DNA of 64,000 nucleotides from Sphagnum compactum (GCA_965153455.1 OZ234493.1:22000213-22064212); one strand, 5' to 3'; numbered from the stretch's first letter, positions 46,168 to 60,199 are shown. Notes: a model not told the origin generated them from the letters alone. Program-made: numbers and translations.

Positions 46168-47008
46168 GGTTATCAAAAAAGAATATTCCCCAAAAAAACC
46201 AGGCATGAATTTTTTTTAAAAAATCCAACTTGGGCTATGTTTATGTATCATGCATCTTTAATTCATTTCAAGTCATATAAGTTCAAACGAATCAAAGATT
46301 TTTTTAATTTATTAAATAAAACAAGTTTCATTTCAATTAAAAGTTCACGATCCAAGTCTATTTATGAGTTTCAATATAAAAACCAATATCTTTTTTACTC
46401 TTATTCCCCATAAGTCAATTTTTTTCAACACTTTGAAATTTTTTAATTATACTAGGCATTGACCCATTAATGTATTGGCTTATTCTTTTCATTAAACCTT
46501 TTTTTTAATTCTGATGATGCCTATTTCTGTGAAAAACAAAAAGGAAATGGATGTGTTTTCTTATCATACAATATATTCATTTGTTTTTTTTTATCCCTAT
46601 CAAATTTTACAAAGTTTATTTCATTGGTGAATATTCAAGATCACAAAAAAGAATTTCCCTTGAAAATGAAACTCATTTTTTCGCCAAGCTTTTTATCTTT
46701 TTATTGGAGAAAAAAAAATTGGGTTAGAAACACATTTCTTTAACATATTAATGTGGCAAATTGACTCAAATATCTTCACAGTCCAATAACTTATTAGGTC
46801 ACACATTCCTATAATCTATCGTCTGTCAAAAAAAAATCTTAAATGAAGTATTTGAAATATTCTAAAATAGAGAAATCCATAAAATATCATTAAATATTTC
46901 ATATATTATGTGATTGATTTATTCAATAGAATTTATATGGAAATTGAATTATCATGTAATAATTCTTATAGTACTATAAATATTCATGATAAATATAATG
47001 ATTTAAAC
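46168..47008 (-). other. petD intron and petB-petD spacer remnant
   Basis: This lies between petD exon 2 and the petB stop, where plastid genomes have the petD group II intron, the tiny first exon and the intergenic region. The sequence is AT-rich, with no frame that I can assign. An 83-codon plus-strand open frame at 46162-46413 is on the opposite strand to the genes and looks fortuitous. Confidence 0.55.
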
Positions 47009-47990
47009 TCATAAAGGACTTGAAATACCATGTTTATGAATCATTGGGAAATGCATTAGCATAAAAACCACAATAAGAAACCATAATATAACAGTATATA
47101 AATTATACAAATGATTCAATGTGGATTGACCCACATGAACACTTGCACATAATAACTTTACCAAGGGGGATCCTATAATAGGAATAGGTTCAGGTACACT
47201 GGTTACGATCTTAAAACCCCAATAACCAATTTGATCCCAATGCAGGTAATATCCAGTTACACCATAAAAAAATGTTAATACAACTAAACATTACACCAAT
47301 AACCCAAGTTAATTCATGAGGTTTTTTGAAACTTCCCATGAGGTAAACATGAAATATGTGTAAGATCATCATTAATTCATGAAGTTTTTTGAAACCTCTC
47401 GTGAAGTAAACAAAAAAAATGCGTGACACCATCATTAATTCATGAGGTTTTTCGAAACCTCTTATGATGTAAACACAAAATACGTGTAAGATCATTATTA
47501 ATTCATGAAGTTTTTTGAAACCTCTTGTGAAGTAAACACAAAATACATGTAAGATCATCATTAATTCATGAAGTTTTTTGAAACCTCCTGTGAAGTAAAC
47601 ACAAAATACATGTAAGATCATCATTAATTCATGAAGTTTTCTGAAACCTCTTGTGAAGTAAACTCAAAATACATGTAAGATCATCATTAATTCATGAAGT
47701 TTTTTGAAACCTCCTGTGAAGTAAACACAAAATACATGTAAGATCATCATCAAAATCATCATCATGCTTGTCGACCATTGATGAATTGATTAGATTAACC
47801 AATCGGAATTGACTTTAATCATTATATATTGGATAGAAGTGAGTTTTTTTATTATTGTGGGACAATGATAGAAACTCATGGCAAAACCATTGGCTACTTA
47901 TACCAAAAAACAAATCAGAATAATTTCTCCAAAACAATCAAGTAAAACTATGCAAAGAGGAGCTAATTTTTTCATAACTAGTCCTTCATA
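47009..47990 (-). pseudogene. petB: petB exon 2 remnant with internal tandem expansion (cytochrome b6)
   Basis: Read on the minus strand: a damaged N-terminal part ([44 protein letters not shown]) up to about 47990; then seven copies of a 21-residue segment of the type [20 protein letters not shown]; then [64 protein letters not shown] and TGA at 47009-47011. An intact gene has the 21-residue segment once. That segment contains one of the heme-binding histidines of cytochrome b6. Stops and frameshifts elsewhere show that no working protein is made. Confidence 0.88.
47310..47750 (-). repeat. seven tandem copies of a 63-bp petB segment
   Basis: On the plus strand each unit starts TAATTCATGA(A/G)GTTTT and ends ATCATCAT or close variants. 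Seven units of 63 bases fill 441 bases exactly, so the array is in frame with petB. The four right-hand copies are almost identical, while the three left-hand ones differ more, suggesting recent spread from the right side. The sequence at both array edges continues normal petB. Confidence 0.92.
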
Positions 47991-48214
47991 TTAATGTTCA
48001 TAAGTTTCATAAACTAAGTTAATGTTAAAAGTATATATTGTATTTATATGAAGACATTTCTAATTGTCAAGACCGTGTGCATGGCCTCATAGATGATGGT
48101 TGGTTACAGGCATGCCAATCATGCCTTTTAGGGTTAATGTAAGTTTTTAGATTATTGTACGTTATTAGGTGTTTTAGGGTTATGGCTTGTTTAGGGTTTC
48201 AACTTATTGACAGT

Positions 48215-48223
48215 TATATAAAA
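48215..48223 (+). promoter_or_regulatory. TATA box of the LTR
   Basis: TATATAAAAGG lies within AT-poor, LTR-like sequence between a GGGTTATGGC phrase and a pyrimidine-rich stretch. Transcription would start about 30 bases downstream, near 48250. Confidence 0.5.
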
Positions 48224-49094
48224 GGCCAAGTTCTTCCCTTTTCTTGTTTATTTCTTTAGAATTCTTTTGTCAGGGAGGGTTTCCTCCATAGTTAGACTGG
48301 ATTTCTAAATGTTGACGACGGCTATTATACGACCATCGTTTACATACACTATGTTTTCTTTCCTTCTTTTCAATTTAATTCTAGAAAAACTGTTCTCAGT
48401 CATTTAATATTGAAAACGACAGATTTTTTTGGCTTTGAATTTTTTGGGTTTCTTTTGTTTGTTGGTTTCTTATGTTCTTGAGTTGTTGCTACTTCTTTTT
48501 CTTTTTCTACTCTTGTACTATGATTACAACATGAACAACAATAACCATAACTAGCAGTAGCGTAAGCGAAGGAGAAAGGACACCGGAAACAAGCTACAAG
48601 ATGTGAAGTTTTGAGTTTCGAAGCTTCGAAGAGAGAAAGGAGAGAGCAGCACCAAAGCTTGTTTTACTGTCAGCTTTAGGTCTTGGGAGCACACGCACAC
48701 ACACAGACACAAGGTTTGATTGCAGTACAAGATATTCACCAGGTGATGCAACCCCACAACACCTGCTTTCTTTGTACATGGGTTTTGAGGTTAGCATCTA
48801 GGTTGTGCACTCTTGTGTGTTTTTCAGCTTGTAGTCATGTAGTGAGTAATCCTTGTAGCAGTTCTAGAAGAACAAGAAGAAGAAAATAATAATAATTTAA
48901 AAAAAACATAAAGTAGAAGAAAAAAATTTCTTTCTTATTTTCTACACGCCATTGTTGTAGAGCTCGTGGATGCGAATTGCTCTACAATGCTGTCACTAGT
49001 GCAATCGTCGTTTATCGCCGTCGTAATCACCGACTGTCACTGTTGCCATCTATCACAGTCGTTCTCCGTTCCATTCCATTCTAGTTTGTTTGAT

Positions 49095-49325
49095 GTCCAT
49101 CGTAGTTTTGTCCCATGTCGATTGCAGTTCTGTTCGACGTCAGTCGTAGTTTTATCCGACGTTGGTCGCAGTTCTGTCCGATGTTAGTTGTAATTCTATC
49201 CGATGTCTGTCATAATTTTGTCTGACTTTTGTCACAGTTCCGTCCGACATCCGTCAACGTCTGTCCATTTAGCCCCTTCCGTCCGACATCCGTCAACGTC
49301 TGTCCATTTGGCCCCTTCCGTCCAC
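49095..49325 (+). repeat. 22-bp tandem repeats followed by a 40-bp duplication
   Basis: About seven units of the form CGTAGTTTTATCCGACGTTGGT, with alternating TTTTG/TTCTG variants, run from about 49102 to 49256. They are followed by two near-identical 40-base units starting TCCGTCCGACATCCGTCAAC (about 49240-49320). The array is CpG-rich and lies in the leader of the LTR element upstream of gag. Confidence 0.7.
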
Positions 49326-49757
49326 TAACGTCCGTCCGTCGCCATTCATCCCCATTGACGCACCGTATTCATCAACCCATATGTTGTGTTAGAACTTTGT
49401 AGTTAGTGTTCTGTATTGCTACAAAATTTTGGGGCATGGGACAACACCATGTCCTCAAATGATAAGAGCATTACCGTTCAGCCAGAATGAAGGTATCAGC
49501 TACGAAGTAACACACAATCATTTGAGCTGGTTTTTTTGTATTCATAATCTTCACGATAGTACCATTAAGCGTCTACAACACCACCGTCATCCAGTACAAC
49601 TCTTACCAAGAATTCAAGTTCAGGTTACATTACATCAACAGTACATCAGAGTCCATTCAGAGGGGTTAATTAGTAGGGTAGGCCTACTCCCACACTAGCT
49701 TTCACACCATCACCGTGTATTCTGCTGTAAGCTGTGACCTCTACACCCATATACACC

Positions 49758-51112
49758 ATGGAGGTCAGTAGTTCTTGTAAGAGAATTGAAAAATTTAGCG
49801 GAAGGTCAGGTACGATTTCTTTGAGGGAATTCAAGGTAACTTTCTCAACTATGGTTTGTGAATTGGAGCTCAAGTATGGCGCTAATTACATTGAAGCATT
49901 CGCATTAAAACAACTGGCCTGTTATGTGCACTATGAGGCATTGGATGTTTACGAGCAACATTCTTTAAGGATTTTGGGCATCACCTAGATCCCCGATCTA
50001 GCTTATGCCATAACCATCGCCACCGCCTGTCAAGCTGCACTGTAACATGCCATTACACATCATGGGACCGTGCCTAATAATCCAGATCCGGTACCTATTT
50101 CAATAAACCTTTCTCCTCAGCAATTCATTGTTGCTACTGCAAACATTCCTCCCACCATTAATGCACCAACTTTTGTTCATCCAGTGGGGGAATTCTTTTG
50201 AGCTTTTGAGCTGGAATTTCGAGTCAAGAGTTCTGAAAAAAATTTGCATCTCGCCACTTTCTCTCGGCAAAAGGATGAAACCTTGAAGATGTTTTACAAG
50301 AGGCTTTTCAAGCTTAAAGAAGATACTCAAAGCATCACAGACCTCGAAGCTGCCCATTGGTATTTTCGTTCGTTGGAAAGTACTCCGACACTCCATGCAC
50401 AAGTTTTGCAACATGTTTTGCAGAATTTGGAGATTCGTACACTTTGTTGGATGTGTACAACATTTTTGAAAAGCTGGAACTAACTCATGCGCACTATGAG
50501 GCCAATATTATGAAGCCTCCATCACGTTCAAGGCCTCATCCTCCACCAGTTGTGCCAACCAGATCATCACATTCTTCTTCAAGGGCTAAAGCGGTGCGTT
50601 TAACTACACCCATCCTACCTTCTTACAACTACTATGGCAATCCTGCCCACAAAGCTAGTGAGTGCAACATTTCTTTCGAGGATCTTTTTTATGATTATTG
50701 TGGGAAAAAAGGACATTAAGAAGTTGTTTGTTTTGCCAAGTTCCCAGAACAGAAGCAACTCCGATTACCACAACAAAATCTACCAGCATCTTTTGCTGCC
50801 CCTTAACCAAAAGCCAATGCACCTCAGCCTTCCACTCAGGCTTTCCCCACCAAGGGTAATTTCAGTAAGAATGCTAAGAAGAAGGAACACAATGTTGACA
50901 AGAAGGAAGTGCTTTAAGCCCATGCCGCTTAAGTTCAAAGTCTACAAAATGAATTCAAATCATGGAACACCCAACTTGTTAATCTAAAAGGCAAGTTTTC
51001 CCAACCAACTAATCATGCACAAGCTGTACAGGGTTCAGGATCACGAGAAGGACCTCCTAGGTCGTTCTATGGCCTCTCACACGATGCCATGGTTGGGGAA
51101 TATGTTTTTTCC
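49758..51112 (+). pseudogene. retrotransposon gag with defective zinc knuckles
   Basis: Starting at ATG 49758 (MEVSSSCKRIEKFSGRSG), the frame gives the helical capsid-like region (LREFKVTFSTMVCELEL; later TLKMFYKRLFKLKED), a proline/serine linker, two CCHC-type knuckles (YYGNPAHKASEC and DYCGKKGH...VVC), then a glutamine/lysine-rich tail. Interruptions are TAG at 49986, TAA near 50043, TGA near 50200, a frameshift near 50410, and TAA near 50718, 50805, 50917 and 50932. In both knuckles the first cysteine position reads tyrosine, a TGT-to-TAT change. The tail ends near PPRSFYGLSHDAMVGEYVF. Confidence 0.75.
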
Positions 51113-52794
51113 AGTGCACACAATTCTAGTCTCACACCAAAATTTGCCATTTTTTTCTGCCCTTCCTATTTCATGACATAAGAGGCTTTTAATGTTAATG
51201 TTTACCCTCCTCATCCATAAATAGCAAATATTGAACAATATACACACAAAGAACATTTATATGCCACACTTGGGCTAATCACTATAGCCGACCAATCAAT
51301 ATCAATCAATGTGTAGCCAATCACTAGTGTTGGCCAACTAGAAATCATTTTTAAAAAGGCTGTCACACCGCTATGGTGCTTATTTCATCCAAAATATGGC
51401 ATACATGCCATTTTATTGTTGCCATTGGACATGTTTAAAAAATGAAATACACATGGAAATAATAATTCAAGTTTAGGTACCCATGATTGGATACCTTGTT
51501 GTTTGTGTTTCCAACATGGGTGGTTATCCATATTTATTTAATTATACCTTCAATCAAAAAAAATTTAAACATTTAAATCATTTGAACTAATTTTCAAATT
51601 TAAATAAACAATTTTTATACATGACAAAATGGATCACCATATGATACAAACTATAGATACCAACTTTCAATAAGTTGGAACTTGAACAATATTTTATTTA
51701 CCTTATTCAGTTTTGGCTTTATTCTTTATTTGATTTTGGATCTAAGTATGTTGCAAAATTATGCCATCTAAGTAAAGAAATGACTAGGTTAATGTTATAA
51801 TGACATCCATTGAACTCAACACATATGAAAATAAAAATAAAAATTTAAACTTTAAAATTAGTTGTGCGAAAAGATGATAATTTACCTAGTTTAATTCACC
51901 ATTCATGGATGAAATTTATTCATTTGATTCAATTTTTCAACCATCCACCATCCATTATCAATCATATTAGAACATAAACAATCATTAGATGTTCAAATTA
52001 TTCATAAGTTATTATCGAATCATTATCTCATAGGGTAAATTGGCCCATCATTGATCGACTTCTTATGACCAAACATTTATTTATATGTTCATCATATGTG
52101 CTTCATTTTAAGTGATTTAAAATGCTATGGGAATGTTACTTCAAGCTCTAGAAATCATCTTTGAAGTGCAAATGAAAATGAGTAATGACAAAGTAACAAG
52201 AAGAATGATAAATTTTCTTCTTTTTGGACCCTTCCTATTTTCAAACCTCATAATTTTTTCTTATTTTTTTATTCATTTAAAACAATTTAAAGCACTATAG
52301 GAACATCACTTGAAGTTCTACAAATCATTTTTGAATTTTAATGTAACAAAACAACATACAAGGAAAATTTTGGATGTTCAAGAATCGGCCTTTGTAGTGT
52401 TTGGTGTTTTTTTTTTGGGAGTTCTTGACCCCTTTTATTTTGGGGGCCATAACTTTCTCATTTCTAATCCATTTTCGAGGATTGTTAGTATGTTAAATGC
52501 GCCAAAAGACAGGGTTAAAGTTTTGTTTAGACACCAAAAACAATAGAGCCTTCCCCTTGGATCTGGCCTGCCCTGAGTGCTTAAGTGTTTGATCACCAGC
52601 TAATCTACCTTATTATACAATCACACTTGTACTTATACTACTCACATTGTACAAATGTTTGATTGTTGGCAAGTTTGCAAGGGAAGTGAAAATAATGTTT
52701 GAACAAATTATTTATTTAATGTCTGAATTATTTCTCCATTGCAACCGAAAATAAAAAAAAGGGGGATAGAAAAGACCTCAACACTAGGGACCCT

Positions 52795-52817
52795 CCCCCC
52801 CCCCCCCCCCCCCCCCC
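52795..52817. repeat. poly(C) run of 23
   Basis: An uninterrupted run of C on the plus strand. It could form a G-quadruplex on the minus strand, and its length is likely to vary and to be error-prone in sequencing. A run of about 13 C occurs near 25957-25969. Confidence 0.85.
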
Positions 52818-53703
52818 AATTTGCGTAACCAAAGATTTGGCAAAAAAATCCCAAAAAATTAGCAAAATTTGTCAAATTTACACTAGGAAAACAAAAATTA
52901 CAAACATTTCCCAATATTTTGTCAAAATGAAATTCAAAAAAACCAATAAATATCTGATGGGTCTATAAGTACTAGGTGGATACTTGAATTGAGATAAATA
53001 AATAATTGAGAATCATGGTTACTACATACCAAGATCAATTCTTCGAGTTTTGAAAACCATGGGTATTAACTCGAATACCCACCCAACACGGGTTCAAACC
53101 CGACAAGAGAGAAAATTGAAAATAAAATAAAGTTCCATGAAACACCCAAAAAACGAACTAACAAGTCTCAAATAACACCTAGTGAATATTCCTCAATATT
53201 AGGGCGGAATGAAAACTTCATTGTCTCTCGTAGTCTCTCAGTTACAAGCAAGTAGAGCCAATTTTGTGATACCTTAACACCTTTGATACATAAATATTAG
53301 ATATATGTTATTTTCAGAAATGTTGATATTTTCACCAAGAAAAATAAAATTGTGAATGAAAATCAAGAATTTTTTAGAAATAAAATATTTTAAAATGTTT
53401 TTATTTTTCCTCACATGTGGAGTCTTCAAAAGGAAAATAATTTATTATTCAACAAAAAACTTGTACTATAGTAGATGTACATTATTATTGTATTATGAAC
53501 ATTTTTTTGGTTGGAGAAAATTTTCCTTATGAGAGGAGGGGGCATCACCATAGGATTCCATATTTGGTGTGCCAAGTGCCAAACTTTGTGATGAACACTT
53601 TAACATGTTTTTTTAGCCATTTTTGCCTACCACGTGGAACACAAATGTCAAAAAGCTAAAGGAAAAATTCTTATTGATCTTGTCAAACAAACCCTAAACT
53701 AAT

Positions 53704-53807
53704 CAACAAACCCTAACCCAAAAGTCCAATTGTGAGCCATCAACACTTGTGAGTGAACAAACCCTAACCCAAAAGTCCAATTGTGAGGCATCAACACTTG
53801 TGAGTGA
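53704..53807 (+). repeat. 51-bp tandem duplication with telomere-like start
   Basis: Two almost identical 51-base units begin ACAAACCCTAACCCAAAAGT at 53706 and 53757 and end with ACACTTGTGAGTGA. Each unit includes one CCCTAA-type motif. Confidence 0.85.
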
Positions 53808-54570
53808 GTGAGGTTATAAGAAGGTCTTGAGTTTGGACATGAATTTTGGCCAAAGAAAGGCAAGTTAATTCATTCCACACCTCCATCATCACATGGGCCT
53901 TTTTTTCATCCCTTTCTCTTCCCCCACCCCCATCCCATCCCACTTTCTCATCCATGATGAGCATAACAATATCATCCCTCTTTTCATCCACATGATACTT
54001 GTGAGAAATGGGCTCCCATAATCAATGACATTTTTTTAATGTTTTTTTTTGGGTTGTGTGTGAAAATTTTCACAATGCAAAAAAATAAATATATATTGGT
54101 CATATAGTCCCTCAAATTTGGGGAAAATTTTGCCCATTTTGTTTAATACTTTTTTTTAAAACTCACATTTTGACTTGGAGTTTAGTTTGGGGGGCATTTT
54201 TAAAAGAAAAAATTTCCACTTTTTTTTGACAACTTTTAAAAATATATATATTTTAAAAAATGATAAATCCCTTTTGGGATGCTCACCGTTGGTGCAACAT
54301 TGAAAAAATGGAAAAATAAAATAAAATAACCCATTCATTGATGATAATTGGATTAATAAATTTGACATTTGTTTTTTTAATAATTCAATGTGTGAGAAAA
54401 GAGGTGATCCCTAAAAAACCTTATATTTATCATGTGAATATTTAGTGGGTTGAAAACTACTAATTAGCCTTCATAAATATTGGAATCCCAATTTAGTGGC
54501 CTCTTGGATGAAAAAAATATCATTTCCCATGTTCATGGATGAGTAGTTGAAAATTTTGATTTTTCAAGTT

Positions 54571-55405
54571 GAAATTAGCAAATGGATTAGTGAATGTGAT
54601 TAGGGGCTTCGGGAGGCTAAATTAGCATATTGATTGAATGGATGAGTGCCTAGTTGGAAAATGATTTTTTAAAAGTTTGAAATTAGCAAATGGATAAGTG
54701 AATGTAATTAGGGGGGATTAGGAGGCTAATTAGAGCATTGAGTGAATGGAGAGTAGTCGAAAAATGTGATTTAGGGTTCCACTTAGCAAATGGATTAGTG
54801 GATGTAATTAGGGCCAATTGAGTGAATGGATGAGAAGCTGAAAAATGTGTTTTTGGGTTGCAATTTAAAAATGGATTAGTGAATGTGATTAGGGGGGATT
54901 AGGAGGCTAATTAGCCCATTGTGCAAATGGATGAGTGGCAGAAATATGTGGTTTTTGGGTTCCAATTAGCAAAATGGATTAGTGAATGTAAATTAGGGGG
55001 AATTAGGAGGCTAATAATTAGCACATTGAGCAAATGGATAAGTAGTCGAAAAAAGTGTTTTTGGGTTCCAATTAGCAAATGGATTAGTGAATGTAATTAG
55101 GGGGAATTAGGAGGCTAATAATTAGCACATTGAGCAAATGGATGAGTAGTCGAAAAAAGTGTTTTTGGGTTCCAATTAGCAAATGGATTAGTGAGTGTAA
55201 TTATGAGGGATTAGGAGGCTAATTAGCCCATTGAGCAAATGGATGAGTAGCCCAAAAAAAGTGTTTTTGAGTTTCAATTAGCAAATGGATTAGTGAATGT
55301 ATTTAGGGCCAATTGAGTGAATGGATGAGCAACTGTAGAATGTGTTTTTGGGTTGCAATTAGAAAATGGATTAGTGAATGTGATTAGGGGGGGATTAGGA
55401 GTCTA
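54571..55405 (+). repeat. satellite-like array, nine units of about 102 or 81 bp
   Basis: Units start with (AA)TTAGCAAATGGATTAGTGA at about 54571, 54679, 54780, 54860, 54961, 55070, 55173, 55274 and 55355. Most spacings are 100-109, and two are 80-81. The short units lack the GGATTAGGAGGCTAATTAGC portion. Each unit also has a GAATGGATGAGTAG phrase and a GTGTTTTTGGGTT phrase. The array stops about 70 bases before the first coding-like ATG of the UMP-CMP kinase locus. Confidence 0.85.
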
Positions 55406-55444
55406 ATTAGCCCAATTGGGTGGATTAGGGGGAGAGAGAAAGAC

Positions 55445-55451
<7 letters not shown>

Positions 55452-55476
<25 letters not shown>
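55452..55476 (+). repeat. (GA)n microsatellite
   Basis: About 25 bases of alternating G and A, immediately before ATG 55478. GA runs are frequent in plant 5' untranslated regions and core promoters, which fits a transcription start here. Confidence 0.8.
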
Positions 55477-55477
55477 A

Positions 55478-55571
55478 ATGGCAAAATGGAGAAGAGCACG
55501 CGCATCACTTACAGAAGAAGGCATCAAATTTCTTCATCAAATTCACAGGAGCTGCAGCATTTCCGGAATCG
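55478..55571 (+). CDS. possible alternative first exon of the UMP-CMP kinase gene
   Basis: ATG 55478 follows the GA microsatellite. The frame reads MAKWRRARASLTEEGIKFLH, then QIHRSCSISGI, with a donor-like GTACAT after position 55571. The arginine-rich, serine-containing, acid-poor sequence would suit an organelle targeting peptide, and some plant UMP-CMP kinase-like proteins do carry N-terminal extensions. The exon ends in phase 1, so it cannot join directly to the exon at 56855 and would need an intermediate exon. A candidate lies at 56389-56470 but does not fit in phase without a stop. The role therefore remains open. Confidence 0.35.
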
Positions 55572-56481
55572 GTACATACCCATTTCCCCAATTTTTCAAT
55601 CTCTGCAGAATTCTCTCTTTTGTCATTGGCACTACTTTGTGTGGGTTGATTGTTTGTTGTGCTTCTTCTTCTTGAGAAGAAGAAGAAGAAGAACAACCTC
55701 AAGTACCTACCCCTACCCACATACCTCCTTCTCCTTTTCCTGCCATTTTTTTTTTTTGTGCTCCCATTTGCACATTGCATGCTCAGGAGTTCTGCACATT
55801 TCTGTTCTTCATTCGCATGTTTTCAGGAGTTCCTGGCCACTGCACTCTGCTTTCTTTCAGTTTGCTGTTGTTGTTGGGGGGTTATTGCATCAGCTCTTGG
55901 ATCTATGGCTTGTGGGTTGGGAAAAAAGAAAGTCTGTTGGGGTAAGGGGAATGAAGGAGAGGATCTTGAGGGAGGGAGAGGGTCTTTGTGTTGGGTTTGG
56001 GGGAGGGGGGCGGAAAGTGGGGAGAATAAACAAGATCTTGGGTCTTGGGGGAAATGGGGGTTTTTTTTTTTCCTTTCTTGATGAAGCTTGATGTGATGGG
56101 TGTTAGATCTCTGTTTCTCTCTTTTCTTGCTGTTGCTCCTCTTGCTGTCTTTGGGTTGAATCAAAAGCACAAGAGATGAGATGAAATGAGAGGAGGAGGG
56201 ATCACATGGAGAGAAGAGATCCAGCCAGATGTGGAGCACATGGAGCGAGATCCAGCTCAGAATGTGGCACTCTTGGCAGCAGCCATGTTTGGTAATACTA
56301 GATCTTTTGTTCAAGAGGGCAGTCAGTTGGTCAGTCAGTCACTGAACATGATGGGTGTTCTTTTTTTTTCCCTTCATGATCTTTATGTGGGTTTTGCAGA
56401 TTGCCAGGTCCTCTTTGGTTGAGCTGATCTGCTGGAGGGAGGGCGGAGTGGAGGAGGAGGCATCATCCTGTAAGCAAGCGA

Positions 56482-56508
56482 GCAGGCAGGCAGGCAGGCA
56501 GGCAGGGA
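56482..56508 (+). repeat. (CAGG)n microsatellite
   Basis: Six tandem CAGG units and flanking variants lie between the putative 5' exons of the UMP-CMP kinase locus. Confidence 0.8.
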
Positions 56509-56609
56509 GAGGGTTAACTTTGAAACTGTTGGAAATTTTGCTCTGAAAATTTTGCTGGTCCTCGAGGAGGTGTGTGTGTGTATCCTCACCGTAGCTCAAG
56601 AAACAAAAA

Positions 56610-59029
<2,420 letters not shown>

Positions 59030-59773
59030 ATCACAGAGGTCTTTCTTCCTTCAAGACACTCAGACTTTCCTTCTATTGTTCCACCCCAGCATGATGATCT
59101 GTGCTGGATTTAATTGAGAGCATATCTGTAGATGAGAAGCACATTGTGAATACACACACCCATGCAAATTGGTTTTTCCTTTCATTCTACCTTAACAAGT
59201 TTTTTTGGCCATTGTGGCTATGGTGGGTGGTGGCAGATTTTCCAGGATATTCCACCAGAGAATATCACTAGCCTTCAAACAAACTTGCTCCATACAGCTA
59301 TCATGATTTGTGTTAAATTAGCAAGTACCCATTATACCATTTGATGCTAGCTTACACAAGTCGCTCATTTGTGATATTGTGTCGGGTCTCACTATACTAA
59401 TCTCCTCAATAATCTAGACTTTGATGAGGTCATAGATTCTTTCGCGTTTGATAGATCTAGAAGGGTTCCCACTTGTGTGGTGTTTCCTTCTTGGGTTTAA
59501 CCAAATTCCTAATTCATTGTCCACATGGCCAGATTATTACAGATGCTGACCAAGGAAGTGGTGTTTAGACTCTGGTTGTCTTGTTGCCCCAGTAAAACTC
59601 CGGATAACAAGCACTCCTCCAATTGAGGTTAGCATTTGATACCAATTCATGTGACTCTCAACATGATGTTTATCACTAAACTAATGATTTATACAAACAT
59701 TCTTCGTGCAATTTCCACATTGGAGGCACACTAAAGCATTGTCCACATGAACTCTCCGATGTCCCTGACTGTG

Positions 59774-59799
59774 GTAAACCTAAACCCTAAACCCTAAAC
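59774..59799. repeat. short interstitial telomere-like motif
   Basis: AAACCTAAACCCTAAACCCT: about three units of the plant telomere repeat CCCTAAA, the first one base short. Such short tracts are common in plant promoters and intergenic DNA. Confidence 0.7.
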
Positions 59800-60029
59800 T
59801 AGTCTAGTTCTGCATAGTTCTAAACACGTAACACATATAGATTCCAAGTGAGTATAGGCATGTGCGGTGGCCTTTGACCTAAGTCAAACAAGTTTTATTG
59901 CTCTTGGGGAAAGATTTGTCTCCTTTTGGTGTTACTGACTAACAACATGTTTTACAGACATTGTTGTTGGTCTTCGGTTTTTTGATGTTTATATTTACAA
60001 GCAAGAGATGGGTATCATTACACCCACTC

Positions 60030-60150
60030 CATTTTTTTTTGCCAAGGAGGTTGGGAGGGATGGAGTAGGTTTGTAAGAGGGAAGGGAGAGGTTTATAGGT
60101 AAGGTATGGAGAGGGGAAGGGAAGGTTTGTAGGTAGGTATGAAGGCTTCG
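60030..60150 (+). repeat. purine-rich tract with GGTTTGTAGGTA/GGTATGGAGAGG phrases
   Basis: A G/A-rich stretch with three or four imperfect copies of a unit of about 30 bases around GGGAAGGGAAGGTTTGTAGG. It gives a proline/serine/tyrosine frame on the minus strand that is compositional. Confidence 0.5.
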
Positions 60151-60199
60151 GATACATAGTAGACACCACTATTTTTTTTATCACGGAGATTTATTTGTG

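Larger units (their letters stand above)
42905..48000. other. nuclear insertion of plastid DNA (NUPT), about 5 kb
   Basis: Remnants occur in the order rpl14, rps8, infA, rpl36, rps11, rpoA on the plus strand and petD, petB on the minus strand. This is exactly the junction of the ribosomal-protein and psbB gene clusters in streptophyte plastids. Every gene is broken by stops and small indels. Differences from expected plastid codons are mostly C to T and G to A, as expected when plastid DNA becomes methylated in the nucleus. The left end is cut at rpl14 by the CACTA element. The right end lies in the first part of petB, near 47990, close to the LTR fragment that starts near 48060. Real plastid genes would not carry these stops, so this is not organelle DNA. 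Confidence 0.9.
48060..51112 (+). mobile_element. LTR retrotransposon fragment (promoter, leader, gag)
   Basis: A promoter-like region with a TATA box is followed by a long leader carrying short tandem repeats, then a gag frame ending near 51112. No protease, reverse transcriptase or integrase follows, and a second LTR was not found, so the element is truncated. The type of gag, with retroviral-type zinc knuckles, and the long leader fit a Ty3-like element. The ends are approximate. Confidence 0.6.
51115..54560. other. AT-rich spacer with old repeat fragments
   Basis: No gene is recognisable. 52127-52200 and 52297-52350 are diverged copies sharing AGAAATCAT / ACAAATCAT and ACTTCAAG / ACTTGAAG phrases. 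52395-52500 includes GGCCATAACTTTCTCATTTC, of the kind found in plant LTR leader regions. 53480-54450 contains many T-runs. Confidence 0.5.

Noticed and set aside
47211-47624. New functional multi-helix protein from the petB repeats
   Set aside because: The open frame is explained by exact 63-base units copied from coding DNA. It has no promoter or conserved start, and the rest of the gene is broken.
42905-48000. Functional plastid genes or a piece of the plastid genome
   Set aside because: Every gene has stops, deletions or frameshifts, rpl14 is cut by a nuclear transposon, and petB carries a seven-fold internal repeat.
55823-56314. 163-codon minus-strand frame and overlapping plus-strand frames upstream of the UMP-CMP kinase
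   Set aside because: These lie in G/T-rich promoter or intron DNA, overlap each other on both strands, and show no domain.
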